A DNA stretch of 64,000 nucleotides from Echinococcus granulosus (GCF_000524195.1 NW_020170412.1:376167-440166); one strand, 5' to 3'. Shown: positions 36,949 to 49,435, counted from the stretch's first letter. The notes: generated from the letters alone by a model not told the origin. Numbers and translations: made by a program.

Positions 36949-39900
36949 ATGAGACCCAAATGGGCTAAGTTGACTGGCTTAAATGATTTGGATTTGTTCG
37001 TGGAATTTTGGACTCCAAAAATTTGCATACTTCAGGACGGTAAGTGCAATGAACGGTAGAGCACAAATAGAGAGATCAAAAATGACTTAAAAAAGCACAG
37101 TTTGTCAAAATCCTACATTTTATTCACTTGTGGTTATTTATACGGATTATTTAACCCAGTTCTATGGCCTCTGCAATTCTCCTCCGATCACATGTGCTTT
37201 TCTGCATGCTTTTGTAAATTATTTACAACTACAAATTGTGTTGATGACATTACTGCAAAAAGTATATCCAGAAGTACGATTTGGCAATGACTTGCAGAGA
37301 AGCACAGATATGGAATCAGCTCGCAGAGATAGGGAAAAGTGCGAATCAAACTGTATCCTAAGATTGATTGTTTGCACCACTGCTTCGCTTTATCTGTCTT
37401 TCCTGCCTTCAGGAATTCCATGGCAAAAGAAATATGGATTCGTGCATTACCTGATGTCATAAAAACGACTAAGCCGTTCCCCCAAAGAAGAACGTAAATT
37501 TGTGTCCGCTTACTTAATCACTCCCTAAGTGATCCTGTTCAACCTAGAATAATTTACACATTTAGACATGAATACTACTTTAAGAGTAGTAAAGAAAATC
37601 AGTTTACGCTTACTCACTTTCTGCAGGAAAATAGGTTATTTCTTTCTGGCTTTAAACTGCCGGCATAAACTTCGCGCATCTCGTCTTCCACAAAATAATC
37701 CTTCTCACATAAAACACCATATTTTTACATCCACCTCCAGCTTATATTTAGGGAGAAAATGCACAGTAGACCTTTTGTTGCCCAACTCTGTGTCACTTTA
37801 AAGCACGTGGAGAGCGGAAATAGTTAAACGTTTTGAGAAGGCACTGACTTTTACGCACGCGCTGGAAGAGGACATCCGTTTTGCTTAGTAGCCCGAAGTC
37901 CATTTTAGCATCATGTGGTAAAAAATTCTCCATTAATTTCGTTGGCCACTATTTAAAATATCAGTTTTGGTTCTTTAATTGTCTTGTGTACACATATGTT
38001 AATATGTTAATATATATGTTAATAATGTTAATAATATATATATGTATAATATATATATACCTAAAATGCACTGATTATTAACATATATATTATATATATT
38101 ATATTATACATATATAATGTATATGTTAATAATCAGTGCATTTTAGGTAAAAAAGTCAGCATTCGGCTGTAATTTCCTCTTAACCACGCATATTCTACAA
38201 AAATGGGGTAGTGCGCAGAGTTTACTTTTTACCTAAGGATACTTATAAATAAGAAAACATTTAAGACTTAAGTACATATTGATTCCCGTGGAATTTTGGC
38301 CGTTTAAAATGAGCGGCAGCCATCATGGTAAATATTAGTAGTGCAAAATATGAAAAAAGTAAAAAATCGTAACATTATGTGCGATCTTTAAGCTTGTTTA
38401 ACACAAACGCTTTGCATGCTCTAAATAGGAAACGTTTGATATTTTATAGAGCCTGTGAGACAAAAGAGTAATCGAACTTAACTTAACTTTCCATCCATTA
38501 TGGCTAATTTGGACTACAACTGAATGAGGTTTTGTAGGTTGCAAGAAGTTCTAACTAAGTGCTGTCTTTTTAATATTACTTCTACTTCAGAATAAACAAA
38601 CTTCAACATTCGTATTATTGCATACAAGCAATTCCTTAAAATGCTATTTGGCTTCTAATGTTATTATGCTTTTGCCAGAAGACGAATCCTCTGGTGCCTA
38701 TACCACATTTAGCAACTTAAGCTGCGACTTCTAAAGTAACTTAAAACAAAGTCAAAATGTTCTTAGGCATTGCAAGTTCCGTTCCTGATTTTATGCTCAA
38801 AATGATATAAAATCCAGAATTTGTGATGGTGTCTATTCGTGCGTGTCAATATTTATTGCCTGGTCTAGTACAGTGGTAAGTTTCGCCTCAATGAAATTGC
38901 GAATCTCTAACTCAATTTATGTCGCCATTTTACGACTGACCAGGTATAACTTTGAGTTTTCTGATTAAAAAATTAGAATACACAGTTCTTGGTTTGCAGA
39001 GCCAGATCCTTATCGCTGTGCCTTCGTCAAGCTTGAAGCAATGAGCTTGGAACAACCAGTGTACACTTACCCGCTAAAGGTATGCAGCAAGTAGTGTCCT
39101 GGTTTCGTGTCTTCTAATAAAGTAGAAACTACCTACCGCTTTTGTAATCAACAAATTGGAACTAGATCTTGTGAGGTACTTCAACTGAAAATATCTTACA
39201 AAGGATGTCTTTAAAACCCTTACCATTTAAAATGCCAAGTAACTTATTTGAAAAAGACTCCTTTCGGCATTGGTTAGAATTGGAGCATAATTGTAGCGGC
39301 CCGAGGGATAAGCCACTATCGTATTACATAATATTCCGACGCAATTTTATTTAATCGAAAAAGGAGAGGTTGTGTAATTAACATCAGAAATAAGGTACTC
39401 AATTGCTCTTTGGAATCCTATTGAACACGGGCCAATAATTTTAAGTTTTATATTTTGTTATGCTACATTTTTGCGTTGCTCGATTCCATTGACAATACAA
39501 GAAACAACCCGGTATCTCTTCTTGCTCTCTGATAAATATTATTACTGATCCGGCTTATGGGCTACGAGACACATTTGCGTCCTTCACTTGTAAATTATGC
39601 AGCAAGTCCTTACTCAATTTTATTTTCGGATTGGAGGAACTTTTCCTAATTCAATACGTTAGAAAAAAAAAAACGAAACTAGCACTGGCTTGTTTTAACT
39701 GATACTTGTGCCCCTTCAAATACGAATCCTACCCACATTTTTTAAAGAGAACACCAGAAGTGCCCCCCTAGAATTTAGATCCCTGTTATAATTATGCTGT
39801 ATCAAGTGTAATGATCTGTGTGTTTTTGTAGATTACCTCAAACGGAAGCCGTTTATCTACACGACATAATCGGGAGACTTTGATTGGTCCCTGCATCTCC

Positions 39901-40590
39901 TTACGGAATCATAAAATTTTACATCATTTACGCACGGAAAAGCAACATTAAATGCAACTTACGGGCAGGCGTTTAAGTAAGCAAACTTACCGGGAGTAAA
40001 TTTTGTTCTTTTTTTCACGCCATAAATTGTATTTTATCGTGCTGGCTGTGGTGTCAGTTTGCACTGGATAATTCAATTGTTCGTCAGGTCTTTTCAAGCG
40101 CGCTATTTCAAAATCGAGATTTGTGAAGAAAAAAATTCCTCTTAAACTAAGTTTTCAGTGAGGTTTTGTTCTTAAAGGAAGCGGTTTTTACGCTGCCTTA
40201 TTGTGTGTGTTTTCAGGTGCTTCTGGCCACATTTTTTTCAGCCTTTTCCCCTCCCCCCCCCCCACTCTCCTCCGATTTGAAACCACCTACGGTGAATTTC
40301 TCATGCTCTCGCTGACGCAGACATAATCTAGTCTAACTTGCAAATTTCAAGTCGAGGTAGTGAAGCCAACAATTTTAGTGCCTACTCTGTGTATTATACC
40401 TGTAGGAGTCCACTGCTACTACAAACTGTCTCAGTTTATGGTGCTGTTAGGACAAATTAGCCTTCGCCATCAAACTATTTTCTTTTTCTTACAGTATCCA
40501 TGGCAAACGCACCCCTTTTTAGGTCCCGGCCCCTTTACACCAGGAGTTTCTTATTCCGCTGACGGAAGCGCCAGACGTGGTGGGCAATAA
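36949..40590 (+). CDS. Probable small three-exon gene, unknown function
   Basis: Exons: 36949-37039, starting ATG in the context AAGACAATGA and ending at GACG|GTAAGT; 39000-39079, bounded by TTTGCAG and AAAG|GTATGC; and 40495-40590, after TTCTTACAG and ending in TAA. Phases 1 and 0 join without a break into 88 residues: MRPKWAKLTGLNDLDLF..., then PDPYRCAFVKLEAMSLEQ..., then YPWQTHPFLGPGPFTPG... and a basic tail, SARRGGQ. I recognise no family. The Pro/Gly-rich GPGPFTPG recalls PG-rich repeats of axonemal proteins, but one motif is not proof. The first exon is the least certain; an upstream in-frame stretch is open back to 36928. No close poly(A) signal was noted. Confidence 0.5.
38058..38149. 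repeat. 92-bp AT-rich palindrome (inverted repeat)
   Basis: The left arm, from TACCTAAAATGCACTGATTA at 38058, is answered exactly by TAATCAGTGCATTTTAGGTA ending at 38149. Pairing continues inward through TTAACATATA with few mismatches to an AT-only centre. The flank from 37985 is AT/TTAATA-rich. It lies in intron 1 of the small gene model. It could be a MITE-like element or a hairpin-prone AT expansion. Confidence 0.9.
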
Positions 40591-40599
40591 GGCGACATC

Positions 40600-41265
40600 T
40601 TGTTGACAATTCTCACCGGAAACAAGGCTGTTGTTGCTGTAGCCTAATCACGTGCCTATGTGGGGTTTCGGGAGCACATAATACGACTTCGCTGGAGTTA
40701 GGCATAATCGCACAAAGAATCCAAAACTCTAGAACTTAGCGTCTTAAACATACTGTTGTAGCTGCTGTGGCTTAATTGCCTCCATATTACAGACTACTGA
40801 GCTGGGTGGAGTCTGGTGTGGGTTAATGCATCCGCTAGCCTCACTAGACGTGAGAATCAACCATGCATCGGAAGCCGTTGGAACAGGGTAAATGCCCATG
40901 CAACGCCCTGATTCACATTTAGGACTTGTGATACCTTAAAAGTGAAGGGTTTGCCGCTAACACCCTTTGGGACTTTTATAGAATGGAATATACCATTTGA
41001 ATACCACCCTAGTCCGCACCAAACGCCTTAAACCTTGACAGTTATGCAACAGGGAAAGTGGGGTATGCTGAAATAATATCCAACAGTCTCTCTAAATGTG
41101 GTTTTGATTTTTTTTCTGTTTATGCAATTTTTCTTCCGTGGAGGAACAAATTGTTGGAAAGGATAAAAACCGTCACTGTAATATGCGTGACAAAATTAGT
41201 GGGAGACAGGGTTGAATGTCTAAACAGTTTTGCTTACCAGAAAAGGATTTGTAATTTTCGCGCCT
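40600..41265. other. Non-coding stretch
   Basis: Nothing was recognised except a poly-C tract just upstream, at about 40250-40263. Confidence 0.4.
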
Positions 41266-41269
41266 ATTC

Positions 41270-42340
41270 ATACCTAAAGAGGAAAGAGGGTATTATACCG
41301 GGACAAGAAATGATTTGACGACGTGCAGAAGGGTCGAGGGTGGGGAGACTGGGATTACTGGCCTGGCCCAGAGGTCATGTCGGCGTAACCAAAACCGAGA
41401 CATAAACAAACAACCGACGTATCATCCAACATCTCCCTTCATTTGGGCGTCATTCTCGGCGCCCCCCTTGGTAAACCTCCTACGTCAACCGTCTCAAAGT
41501 AGTCGATGCTGTAAGAACGAAAGCACCCACAAACCAACCGCAAAAGGCATCGCATTCACCTGAGAAGGTCTCTAAGCTCAAGGTCGCTTATTTTTATGGT
41601 AGCTCTACTACATCTGCAGTTCTGCCCTACTTAAGACCTGTTTTGGGGAATGGATAGAATGTGGTAGTCATCGCGTGTTTCTACCGCTAATCGTAAGAGC
41701 ACTGGCCCAAAAGCGGAGTCACTTAATAAGGTACGGGGTTTAAAATAGTTTCGTGGGGCTAAGGAATGGCGTCTCTTCCTCTTTTTTACTTTATTCTCAC
41801 TTCATTGTTGCCCATCTGCATGTTCATATGGGTTTCCTCTAAGTAGTAGAGAGGTGGAGGAGGTGCTGTGTACTCACATCACTGACATCTTTCCGTGGTT
41901 TGCGGCTAGTGTCCCATCAGTTGTAAATAGCTTTCGTGCAGACCACAAGGCTTGAGTAGTTGCCGAAGGTAGATGTTATTTTCAAGCCTTCTGTTAGGAA
42001 TCCTCACCGATTCTCCCATCTGCTGCCTATATCCTTCCTCCGTCAAGTTAAGGCTTGGCATTCAGGTATGGAAATTTGGGTAGTTGTCCCTTTGGTTTGA
42101 GTTTACTGCCTTCTGACACCCATGAAGAGACCCGAGTCCTCCCCAAAGGCAAAAGAAGTCACATCAGTAGGACAGAAAATGCATTTCTGACGTACAGAAG
42201 AGCTACAAGCATGACCCAAATGCCAAGCCGACCAGCGGAAGTCCGATGGCGGAGCTCTAAGTGCTCGCTTAACTAAAACGAAGAGTCAAACAAATAATTA
42301 ACGTAGTACGTGTGACAAGTGAATGTCCTCCTTATTACTA
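41270..42340 (+). mobile_element. Near-complete non-autonomous terminal-repeat element, copy B
   Basis: Terminal direct repeats at about 41275-41425 (GGTATTATACCGGGACAAGA ... GCGTAACCAAAACCGAGA) and 42120-42330 (GAAGTCACATCAGTAGGACA ... GGAAGTCCGATGGCGGAGCT) flank an internal region. The landmark GAGAGGTGGAGGAGG is at about 41848, and the internal region aligns with that of copy A, for example ACTGGCCCAAAAGCGGAGTC versus ACTGACCCAAAAGCAGAGTT. No coding capacity. Confidence 0.72.
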
Positions 42341-42344
42341 CTAT

Positions 42345-44825
42345 TTCTAGTGGCAATGGAGATAACTCTCAAGCTAGCTTCATTCCCCACATGTGTGCCC
42401 AGAATGCCTGGGAACCTATTACCGTGCGCGGTATGGGTAGATTTTATACCGTCGTCATGGAGAATTAATCAAGAGAGACAAACAGCCACATAAAGCAACT
42501 AAAGCAAAAATAATTCTGCTAATTACTTTCCCATTTCTTTCTGTTCCACCTTCTATCCCAGTCAGGCGGATTGATGTTGGCTCCGAGGAGGGGGTGAGGA
42601 TCACACCCTTAATCCCTTTTGCACCGAGGCACATGAAAGTGGAAATGTCTCCCATATTCCAGAAAGATTTTACGTATTGTGACTTCTTAAATGGAAATAG
42701 TCATCCAATTTTTCCTGTGCGAGGGGAAGCGGCTTTAAAGAGCATCTAGGAGTGAAGCTGGTGTTCTGTCCCAAATTCCAGCGCTCCATCCACTTTGTTA
42801 CCACTTTAGTATCCATTAGCCGTCTATCCGGGTTACCGAGTTCCCTCTTTTAGGGTGGTTGGACATCAAATTCTCAGGCCTCATGCCGTAAACAGGTTTA
42901 CAGCAATTGCGTCCACCTTTTTGGTCGTGGACCTCTCTTCCCCGTTCTGCCCACCTTCAGGGATACGCAGGTGGCGGCAAAATAGTAGCATCACAAGTAG
43001 GAGGAATGGAATTCCAATTTTTCATAATTTTAATGATCAAACCTTACTCGAATTCTCCGTCTTCACGCTGTGGAAGAAGAGTTGGACAAATAAAAGACAC
43101 AAATGACTACTAAAATTCAGGTACACGGCGCTCGCAGCCTTCCTCACTGGCATGAACTGAATACTGAAATCCCCGACTTTTCAAAAAAATTTGCCTAAGC
43201 TTAGCCTCAGCGTTTTAATCGCGTTGGACTTTTCAAGTCCACTTAAAAATATGCGAATCGGATGACCGTACACATGTTCCATATGGAAATTCATTGGTTC
43301 TTATCTGTCCTGATTGTTACCATCAGGTTTTGCTACCTCCGCAATTTCGTTTCTTCCTCATTTTTCCCACCGTAAGAATGTTGCATTGCATGCTTTCAGC
43401 CTTTTAAAAATTGTTCCCACCATCTCTTCTTGGTTAAAACTAGCAGTCTGAGACGACAGTTATGACGAGACTTGCCTGCTCCCTCCTTTTGTGCAGCCTC
43501 GAGGTTCGTTTATGGTGGCGCTTCAAGAGCCATTTCGCAAATGTCTTGTGGCTTGGCTTAAAAAAAGGAAAATGTCTATAGATAACTTTTCTTTCTCACT
43601 CCTTACAACTTCGTGTAGGGTGACTGTTTGAAAAGACTTAAAAAATGTTCCTGTGTAGTGGCTAAAATTAGAAACACTTTGAGTGGTCTTCTTCACCATT
43701 TACCGGACTAGTCTCTGCAACTCTTACCTAAGATTACTAAAAAAGTGTTAAAAATGTCCTTATTTCCCTCAAATAAGATTATTCTGTGGCTGTATTGTAT
43801 TTTTAAAGCCCAGTCGGTCTTTTTGAGACGAAAGATTTGATTCTCAAAAAATGATAGGTTACATGTCACATATGTGTGACGTCGGATATGCTATTTACAA
43901 TGCTGAGAACATTTGGGTGAGGATTTTTATGAGAAGATGGAACGACTGTTTTTAAGAGGCGTAAACAAAGTCTTTACTTGGAATTTTGGCTACCGGTTTG
44001 CTTCAGAATCAGTCTTTCGGTTATCCTCTCAAGCCTGAGATACGGAATTGAAATATGGAAGCTGCTTAAAAAATTGAAGGAGCTAAACTGCTTTTAATTG
44101 GTGTCCTCCCTAGTTTTGTGATTGAATGACACTGAGAACTATAAATGCTACTCAAATTCGAAGTAAGTGACATAGACCGTCCATTTTTAAAGTAGTGGGG
44201 TAGGCCTTCAAAAAAACACCTTTAAAGTTGTGAAGAAGTTACTAATAATATTTCTCTAACTTCTACTACTCTTAACTTTCAAAATTAATGACAAATTACT
44301 AAGAACTTTACCCCTTCAAATTTCGCAAGCATTGTGGTGTTTAAGACGCTGTGCACTCCCCATTGTGTTTGTAAATAAATAGATAATTAGTATTCTTCCT
44401 TCTTACCGAAGGTTAATTATTTTTTACGAAAAATGTTTTTACACTTCTTTGAGAGCCTTAAGCTGCTTCGCTCCCGATTTTCAGAATGTCAACCATGATT
44501 TGAATCACTTTTCTGGTCGATCCGAAAGGGCAATCTTCCCAATTTCATTATTTTGCCGCTTAGTTTATCCTCTAAAATTCTCACACAGGACTTCATAAGT
44601 CTATTTAATTTCAAATATAAAGCTTATATAACGCACGCCTTTCGTGATTTCTGAAGGTGAGATGACCTTTTTAACTCCAAACCGAAATTAGTTTGGGAAA
44701 GAATTTCTTGCCGATCTCATGATTCTTTAGAGGAAAAGGTTATTTGGCAATTACCTCTTCTTTAAGTGATTCGTTAAGTATGCTACTACATTTTAAACTA
44801 ATGTATTAGTTGGATACATTGCCTA
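42345..44825. other. Non-coding stretch
   Basis: No gene was assigned. A GTCACATATGTGTGAC palindrome at 43865-43880, followed by GTCGG, matches the tandem array at 49.6-50.9 kb and is the reverse complement of the 35868 copy. Confidence 0.4.
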
Positions 44826-44829
44826 AATC

Positions 44830-45800
44830 TTTGTTTTGGTTCCGCGGACACCTAAAACTCTGCCTTTGTACATCTGCCCAGCACTATGGCCTCAGAGCCA
44901 TGCTTGCAGCCACTCAAACCTTCCGTACGTCAGCAATACATATTTTGTCCTAGTATTACCTCTTCTTCCTACTTCGAGGAAGACTCGAGTTGCCACATTG
45001 GTGGCAGGTGAAAGCACATCCATCCCAAAGGACGGTGGAAGGGTATATGCCAAGGGTTAAGAATGGCGTCGGCCTTCAGCAACTATCCCACTATTAACAA
45101 CTGAAGCTATACTATCAATGAACCACCTGGAAGATGAAGATATCAACCAAGTGAACAGGCGATGTCTCCTCCACTTCACTACTAGCTGGATAAAACCCAA
45201 AATTAAGCGAGAACAAGGTGAAAAGAAGGAATAGACGTAGTAACATATCCCACGAAACTCTTTAAGTCCAGTTCCGCATTAAGTGTCCCGGCTTTTAAGT
45301 CAGTGTTCTTACGGTTAGAGATGGACATGCCTAATAGCCAGCACAGTCTGCCATCCCCAAATAAGGCTTCCAAACAGGGAGAAGTTCCACATATAAAGGA
45401 ATTGTTAAGAGGAATCATTAACGTGGTGGTTAAATACTTCCTCTGCTGCACCAAATTTGACGATTGATGTGGTTGGTTCGTGGGTGGTTCTCTTACCCAC
45501 AACACCGACTACGGTTTGACAGCCGAAGTGGGATGCTAGCCAAGAGGGACGCCAAGGACGACGCTCAAAAGAGGTGGCGAGGGAGGCTATGTAACTCTTT
45601 GATTATTTGTTTAACTCTAGGTCATGGTTTTGTGAATCTTGGACCTCCGTCATTGTACTTCCGTTGGGTGGCATGGCCTCCGGGCCATGTTAGTACCGCC
45701 CGGCCCTTCTGTACATCGGCAATACATTTTCAGTCCCAGTATTGTCTTCTTTCCTCCTTTAGAAAGACCCGAACTGGTTACTCCAGCAAACGCATTCTAT
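44830..45800 (-). mobile_element. Near-complete non-autonomous terminal-repeat element, copy C (minus strand)
   Basis: On the minus strand, the first terminal repeat is at about 45800-45620 (CAATACTGGGACTGAAAATG ... CAACGGAAGTACAATGACGG) and the second at about 45015-44840 (GGTAATACTAGGACAAAATA). The internal landmark GAAGTGGAGGAGAC, preceded by TGGGTTTTATCCAGC, is at about 45195-45155 and matches TGGGTTCTATCCAGC in copy A. The distance from landmark to the second repeat is shorter than in A and B, suggesting an internal deletion. No coding capacity. Confidence 0.7.
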
Positions 45801-46239
45801 TTAAATTACCTAGTCTAAAATAAGCTTGGATGTCACTGGTCCCCAACCTTGTCATCTACTTATTAACATTTATACCCAGCTTTTGTATCACCTCCTTACT
45901 GGTGGCACAAATTTCTCCATTCCAAATTCCAACTAATTAAGGGCTCTTCTGTATGTGCTCAATAGCTCCCAACTTGCTAGTTTAACTGCTTTTTAAAATC
46001 TCTGGCCTCTATCAAAGCATGTATCTCTGGCGAAGATCAAAAGGACCACCGACATGAGGGACGGACCTCCGGTGATGTGGATTAATCTCCAAAATAGAAC
46101 TATGCCTCCTTTACGCCCTTTACACTGGAGTGAGATTTCATATGGGGTTTTGCGGGGACTGGTATCCGTTTTTTGCATAATGGAAACGATGAATGAAAGG
46201 AATGGCTAAGGATAAGAAGTTGGGTAGGCAGAGTCCTCT

Positions 46240-46891
46240 CTATCGATGGTTTCTGTGCTGTTTGTTGTGATTTGGAAATAATTGAACTAAAGCACTGTCT
46301 ACGTGGCAGTGGAGGAGCTCCTCTTGAAGCATTGCCTCTCCCAGGCTCTCCTCGCCCTGACGGGCCGAGTAGAATTGGCGCTGAGTCACGGTTCTGAGGG
46401 CTCACACATAATTGCTTCGGCATCTCAGGTTATACCGTGTTGGATTAAGAAGGGATTACATAACTTACAAACAAAGTCCTTTTTCTCTAATCCACAAGCC
46501 TGTTTAAATCTCCGTTTTCAAGAAAGGACAAACTGAGTTGCTGTGGGGAAGATTGGGAGTGACTAAAGACGTAGCGATTGCAGTAGACAGATTCTACAGG
46601 AAACTCAAATTTCATGAAGGAGGAAGGAATGAAATCTCCGTTGGAGAAGAGCGTGCGAATTTACGAGTTGAGGTAATCTCACTCCCCCCCCTCCGCCCTC
46701 ACGACTATACATACGACACGTGATCATTGTCAAATTATGATAAATGACCAAATTTCTTTTGAGAATCCGATGGTTGAAATGTCAAATAGCAGATTTTTTG
46801 CCTCTACTGCCCCTTTTGACATAAATACAACTGGTTTTTATCAGATTTACCCGTCAGAAACTCACCTTTTCAGTCGTTTCACGTTTGACAT
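46240..46891 (-). CDS. Possible two-exon gene start, unknown function
   Basis: On the minus strand an ATG at 46891 opens MSNVKRLK and reaches a strong donor, AAAAG|GTGAGT (exon 46891-46866, phase 2). An acceptor, GAGCCCTCAG, opens at 46393 into the matching phase. It encodes TVTQRQFYSARQGEESLGEA, then MLQEELLHCH, and stays open to TAG at 46240, giving 59 residues if not spliced again; CAC|GTAGAC at about 46300 is a possible donor. I recognise no family. The plus strand is also open across the second exon and at 46538-46723, so the coding strand is uncertain. Confidence 0.35.
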
Positions 46892-46899
46892 TTCGTTGC

Positions 46900-48920
46900 G
46901 TCAAATAAGGCAGAGAGATTGAAGATACACAAAGGCATCAGCCAAAAAAACTAAAGCATGGATCATTGGTATGTCAGACCTCGAAAGAGAGGGTAGTTCG
47001 GCTTAGGAAGATGCCAAGGCAACAAAATACTTAGTCCTCACGGAAGCAGGAGGGGACAGCAGAGGCGCGGTGGTCGGTAACCAAGGCGTCAAGGTTATCG
47101 TGCTCACCGTCATGGTCACTAGCCTGAGCCATGACTTTTTGTCCTCAGGCTCGATTTGGGTTGCTTCAAAACTTTATTTGGCAACCTTGACCTTAAACCC
47201 TCGTTGTGTGTAGCACATTCTCAGCCGTTATTCTGAAAATAGCTTACCGCCTAAACGACGATCGGGAATTCGAAAATTCTAATTCCAGACTGCTAGTCAC
47301 AGCATACAGAAGACAAATTCTTTACGTAGTAGAAACTTAGCAAAAAAATTGGACAAAACTCAAAGAGCATCCTTCTTCTCTTCACCGCAGTGCCAAAATA
47401 GAAACAACGATTTTGTAGATTTCCCGCAGGCCGAAGCAATTCAAGCACACAGGTCTTTCACGCGGCTAAGGAAACGGTTACCCGGCTTAGATTAAAGGCA
47501 GTTGGCACAATTCATTCGCTGGTTACAATGATTTGCCAGGTTTTTCTAAGATCATTGCCTCCAGCTCTTCTGCTCGGTTGAAAAACCCGTTTCTTAAGTT
47601 ATCCACAAAACTGGATTTCTTATTCTGAATTTAGTTTGATTCTTTAAAATAGGTTAAGTCACGAATGGGATGCTTTGCCTACTGGTCCTCAATGTTTACT
47701 CATATTATTTAAGTAGACAGCTCATTAAACAGGTTGACCAATTGGATAAGATTTCTTTCAGCATATTTTCCAGCAATCTTCAAATTTATTAATGTTCTGA
47801 GGCCGTAAAGGTGATTGCAACGACAACCAACTCAAATCTGTTAGTTGTATGTTGGTATATTTTTGTCCCAGGTAAATCCATATATCAACTGAAAAGGGTG
47901 CGAAAAACCGGGTCATTTCAGCGGGCAATGGATTAACGACGGAATTTTTTCTGACATCGCAACTTAATTTTTCTCAACCTTGTAGTCATGGCAATAAGTT
48001 TTAAGCCTAAAAGTTATGTTTAGCTTCAGCCGGACTTGTGGGTGAAGGTGTATGCGCGCAGACGCACGAGATCAAACGAGGAGCGGGGCCACGGTGTGCT
48101 TCTGCCCACTAAGACGGTGTCGACGCTCTCTCTCTCGCTAGTTTTGCACAAATCTATAAACACCTAATCGAAGGAAAGGCTAGGTTCCTTCCTCGGTCTC
48201 TGACACATAAACAAAAGCAACGACGCATGTAACTTGGCCTGTGTGATTGCCCTGCCAGAAATCACTTGTGATTGCAATGGCGACAAGCCACTGACTCACT
48301 GACTTTATTCCAAAATCGACTAAAACTTACGTTTTTGTTTTTCAGATCTCCTAAAGGTCCTCCAATGCTTTGTTTTTTTATCTGCATTCACTCATAACGT
48401 GGCAGCTTAAAGCCCCTGCGATGATCAAAGCGCTGAAGCTGTCTAGTACCAGAATTTGACGGCGACTGTAAAGCCACGCAGAGACGGGGAGTTGGTGTTT
48501 ATTTTAATCAAAATAACACTACTTGAAAACATACATCACCTTTTGGTTTAGACATCAGTGGCCGACTTATCGATAACAAAAATACGTTTGCTTTGACAGA
48601 GTGTGTCGCTTGGCTTGTCATCAAGTCAAAATACACCCCATAGGCTTGCAACTAAATAGCGCGCACATTTTCAAGTGTGGTAGGAAATAAAAAGCCTTGC
48701 TTTGAGCGGTACATCATAGGCGCAGTGGTGTCTAAATAATTTACAGGAAGAAGAGTGATCACCTTTTAACTCTCCTCCTACATACGAGAGAGCGGTTTCT
48801 TTACAAGTGCGTGTGATTAGGATGGTGCGTTTCTAATCGTGCGGCCCCTATTTTCTTCTCGATCATTCAAACCTGTTTTGGAAACAAAAAGCTAAAATGA
48901 AACAACTTCTGAGGAGACCA
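46900..48920. other. Non-coding stretch with a GC-rich patch
   Basis: A GC-rich patch with a CT run lies at about 48040-48140. No gene was assigned. Confidence 0.4.
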
Positions 48921-48921
48921 A

Positions 48922-49081
48922 CCCCTCCTCCTCCNNNNNNNNNNNNNNNNNNNNNNNNNNNNNNNNNNNNNNNNNNNNNNNNNNNNNNNNNNNNNNNNNN
49001 NNNNNNNNNNNNNNNNNNNNNNNNNNNNNNNNNNCCTCCTCCTCCTCCTCCTCCTCCTCCTCCTCCTCCTCCTCCTCCTCC
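48922..49081 (+). repeat. (CCT)n trinucleotide repeat interrupted by a 100-N gap
   Basis: CCT units occur on both sides of exactly 100 N (48935-49034). The round number is the usual placeholder for a gap of unknown size, so the true length of the CCT tract is not known. The proline and arginine homopolymer open frames across it are artefacts. Confidence 0.95.
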
Positions 49082-49384
49082 GTTGTAACGATGATCGTAG
49101 GGACAAACTGTAACCTCGCCTTTCTACTACCGACTGGTTGAAAAGATGGCTAGGAAATGAAGACAAGATCTACTTTGAAAGAGGTCATTACTTATGGAGT
49201 GTGGAACCCACTATCGGTTTCGTTTACAGTTTTACGGATGACATGCTACTTTAGAATGTCATCATGGAATTTATTTCATTCTACTGTGATGAAAATCTAT
49301 TAGGAGAGCAAAAATATTGAATCGGTGTATGCGCCGGAGCCCTGCTCAAGAAACTACTCAGACTTAACTGCAACTTTAGTTGTC

Positions 49385-49435
49385 ATGACACTGCCTAACT
49401 CAAATAGTGATCAAGGAAGGAAAAGAAGTCTCCAG
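49385..49435 (+). other. Exon-like open stretch ending at a strong donor
   Basis: An ATG in an open frame (MTLPNSNSDQGRKRSLQ) ends at CTCCAG|GTGAGT, a near-ideal donor. An acceptor-like CAACTTTAG lies just before it (about 49379), so it could be a first or internal exon. No downstream exon in phase 0 was found; the next acceptors fall in the tandem array and soon hit stops. Confidence 0.28.

Noticed and set aside
48867..49166. Arg-rich and Pro-rich open frames across the N gap
   Set aside because: Artefacts of translating a CCT/AGG repeat and placeholder Ns.
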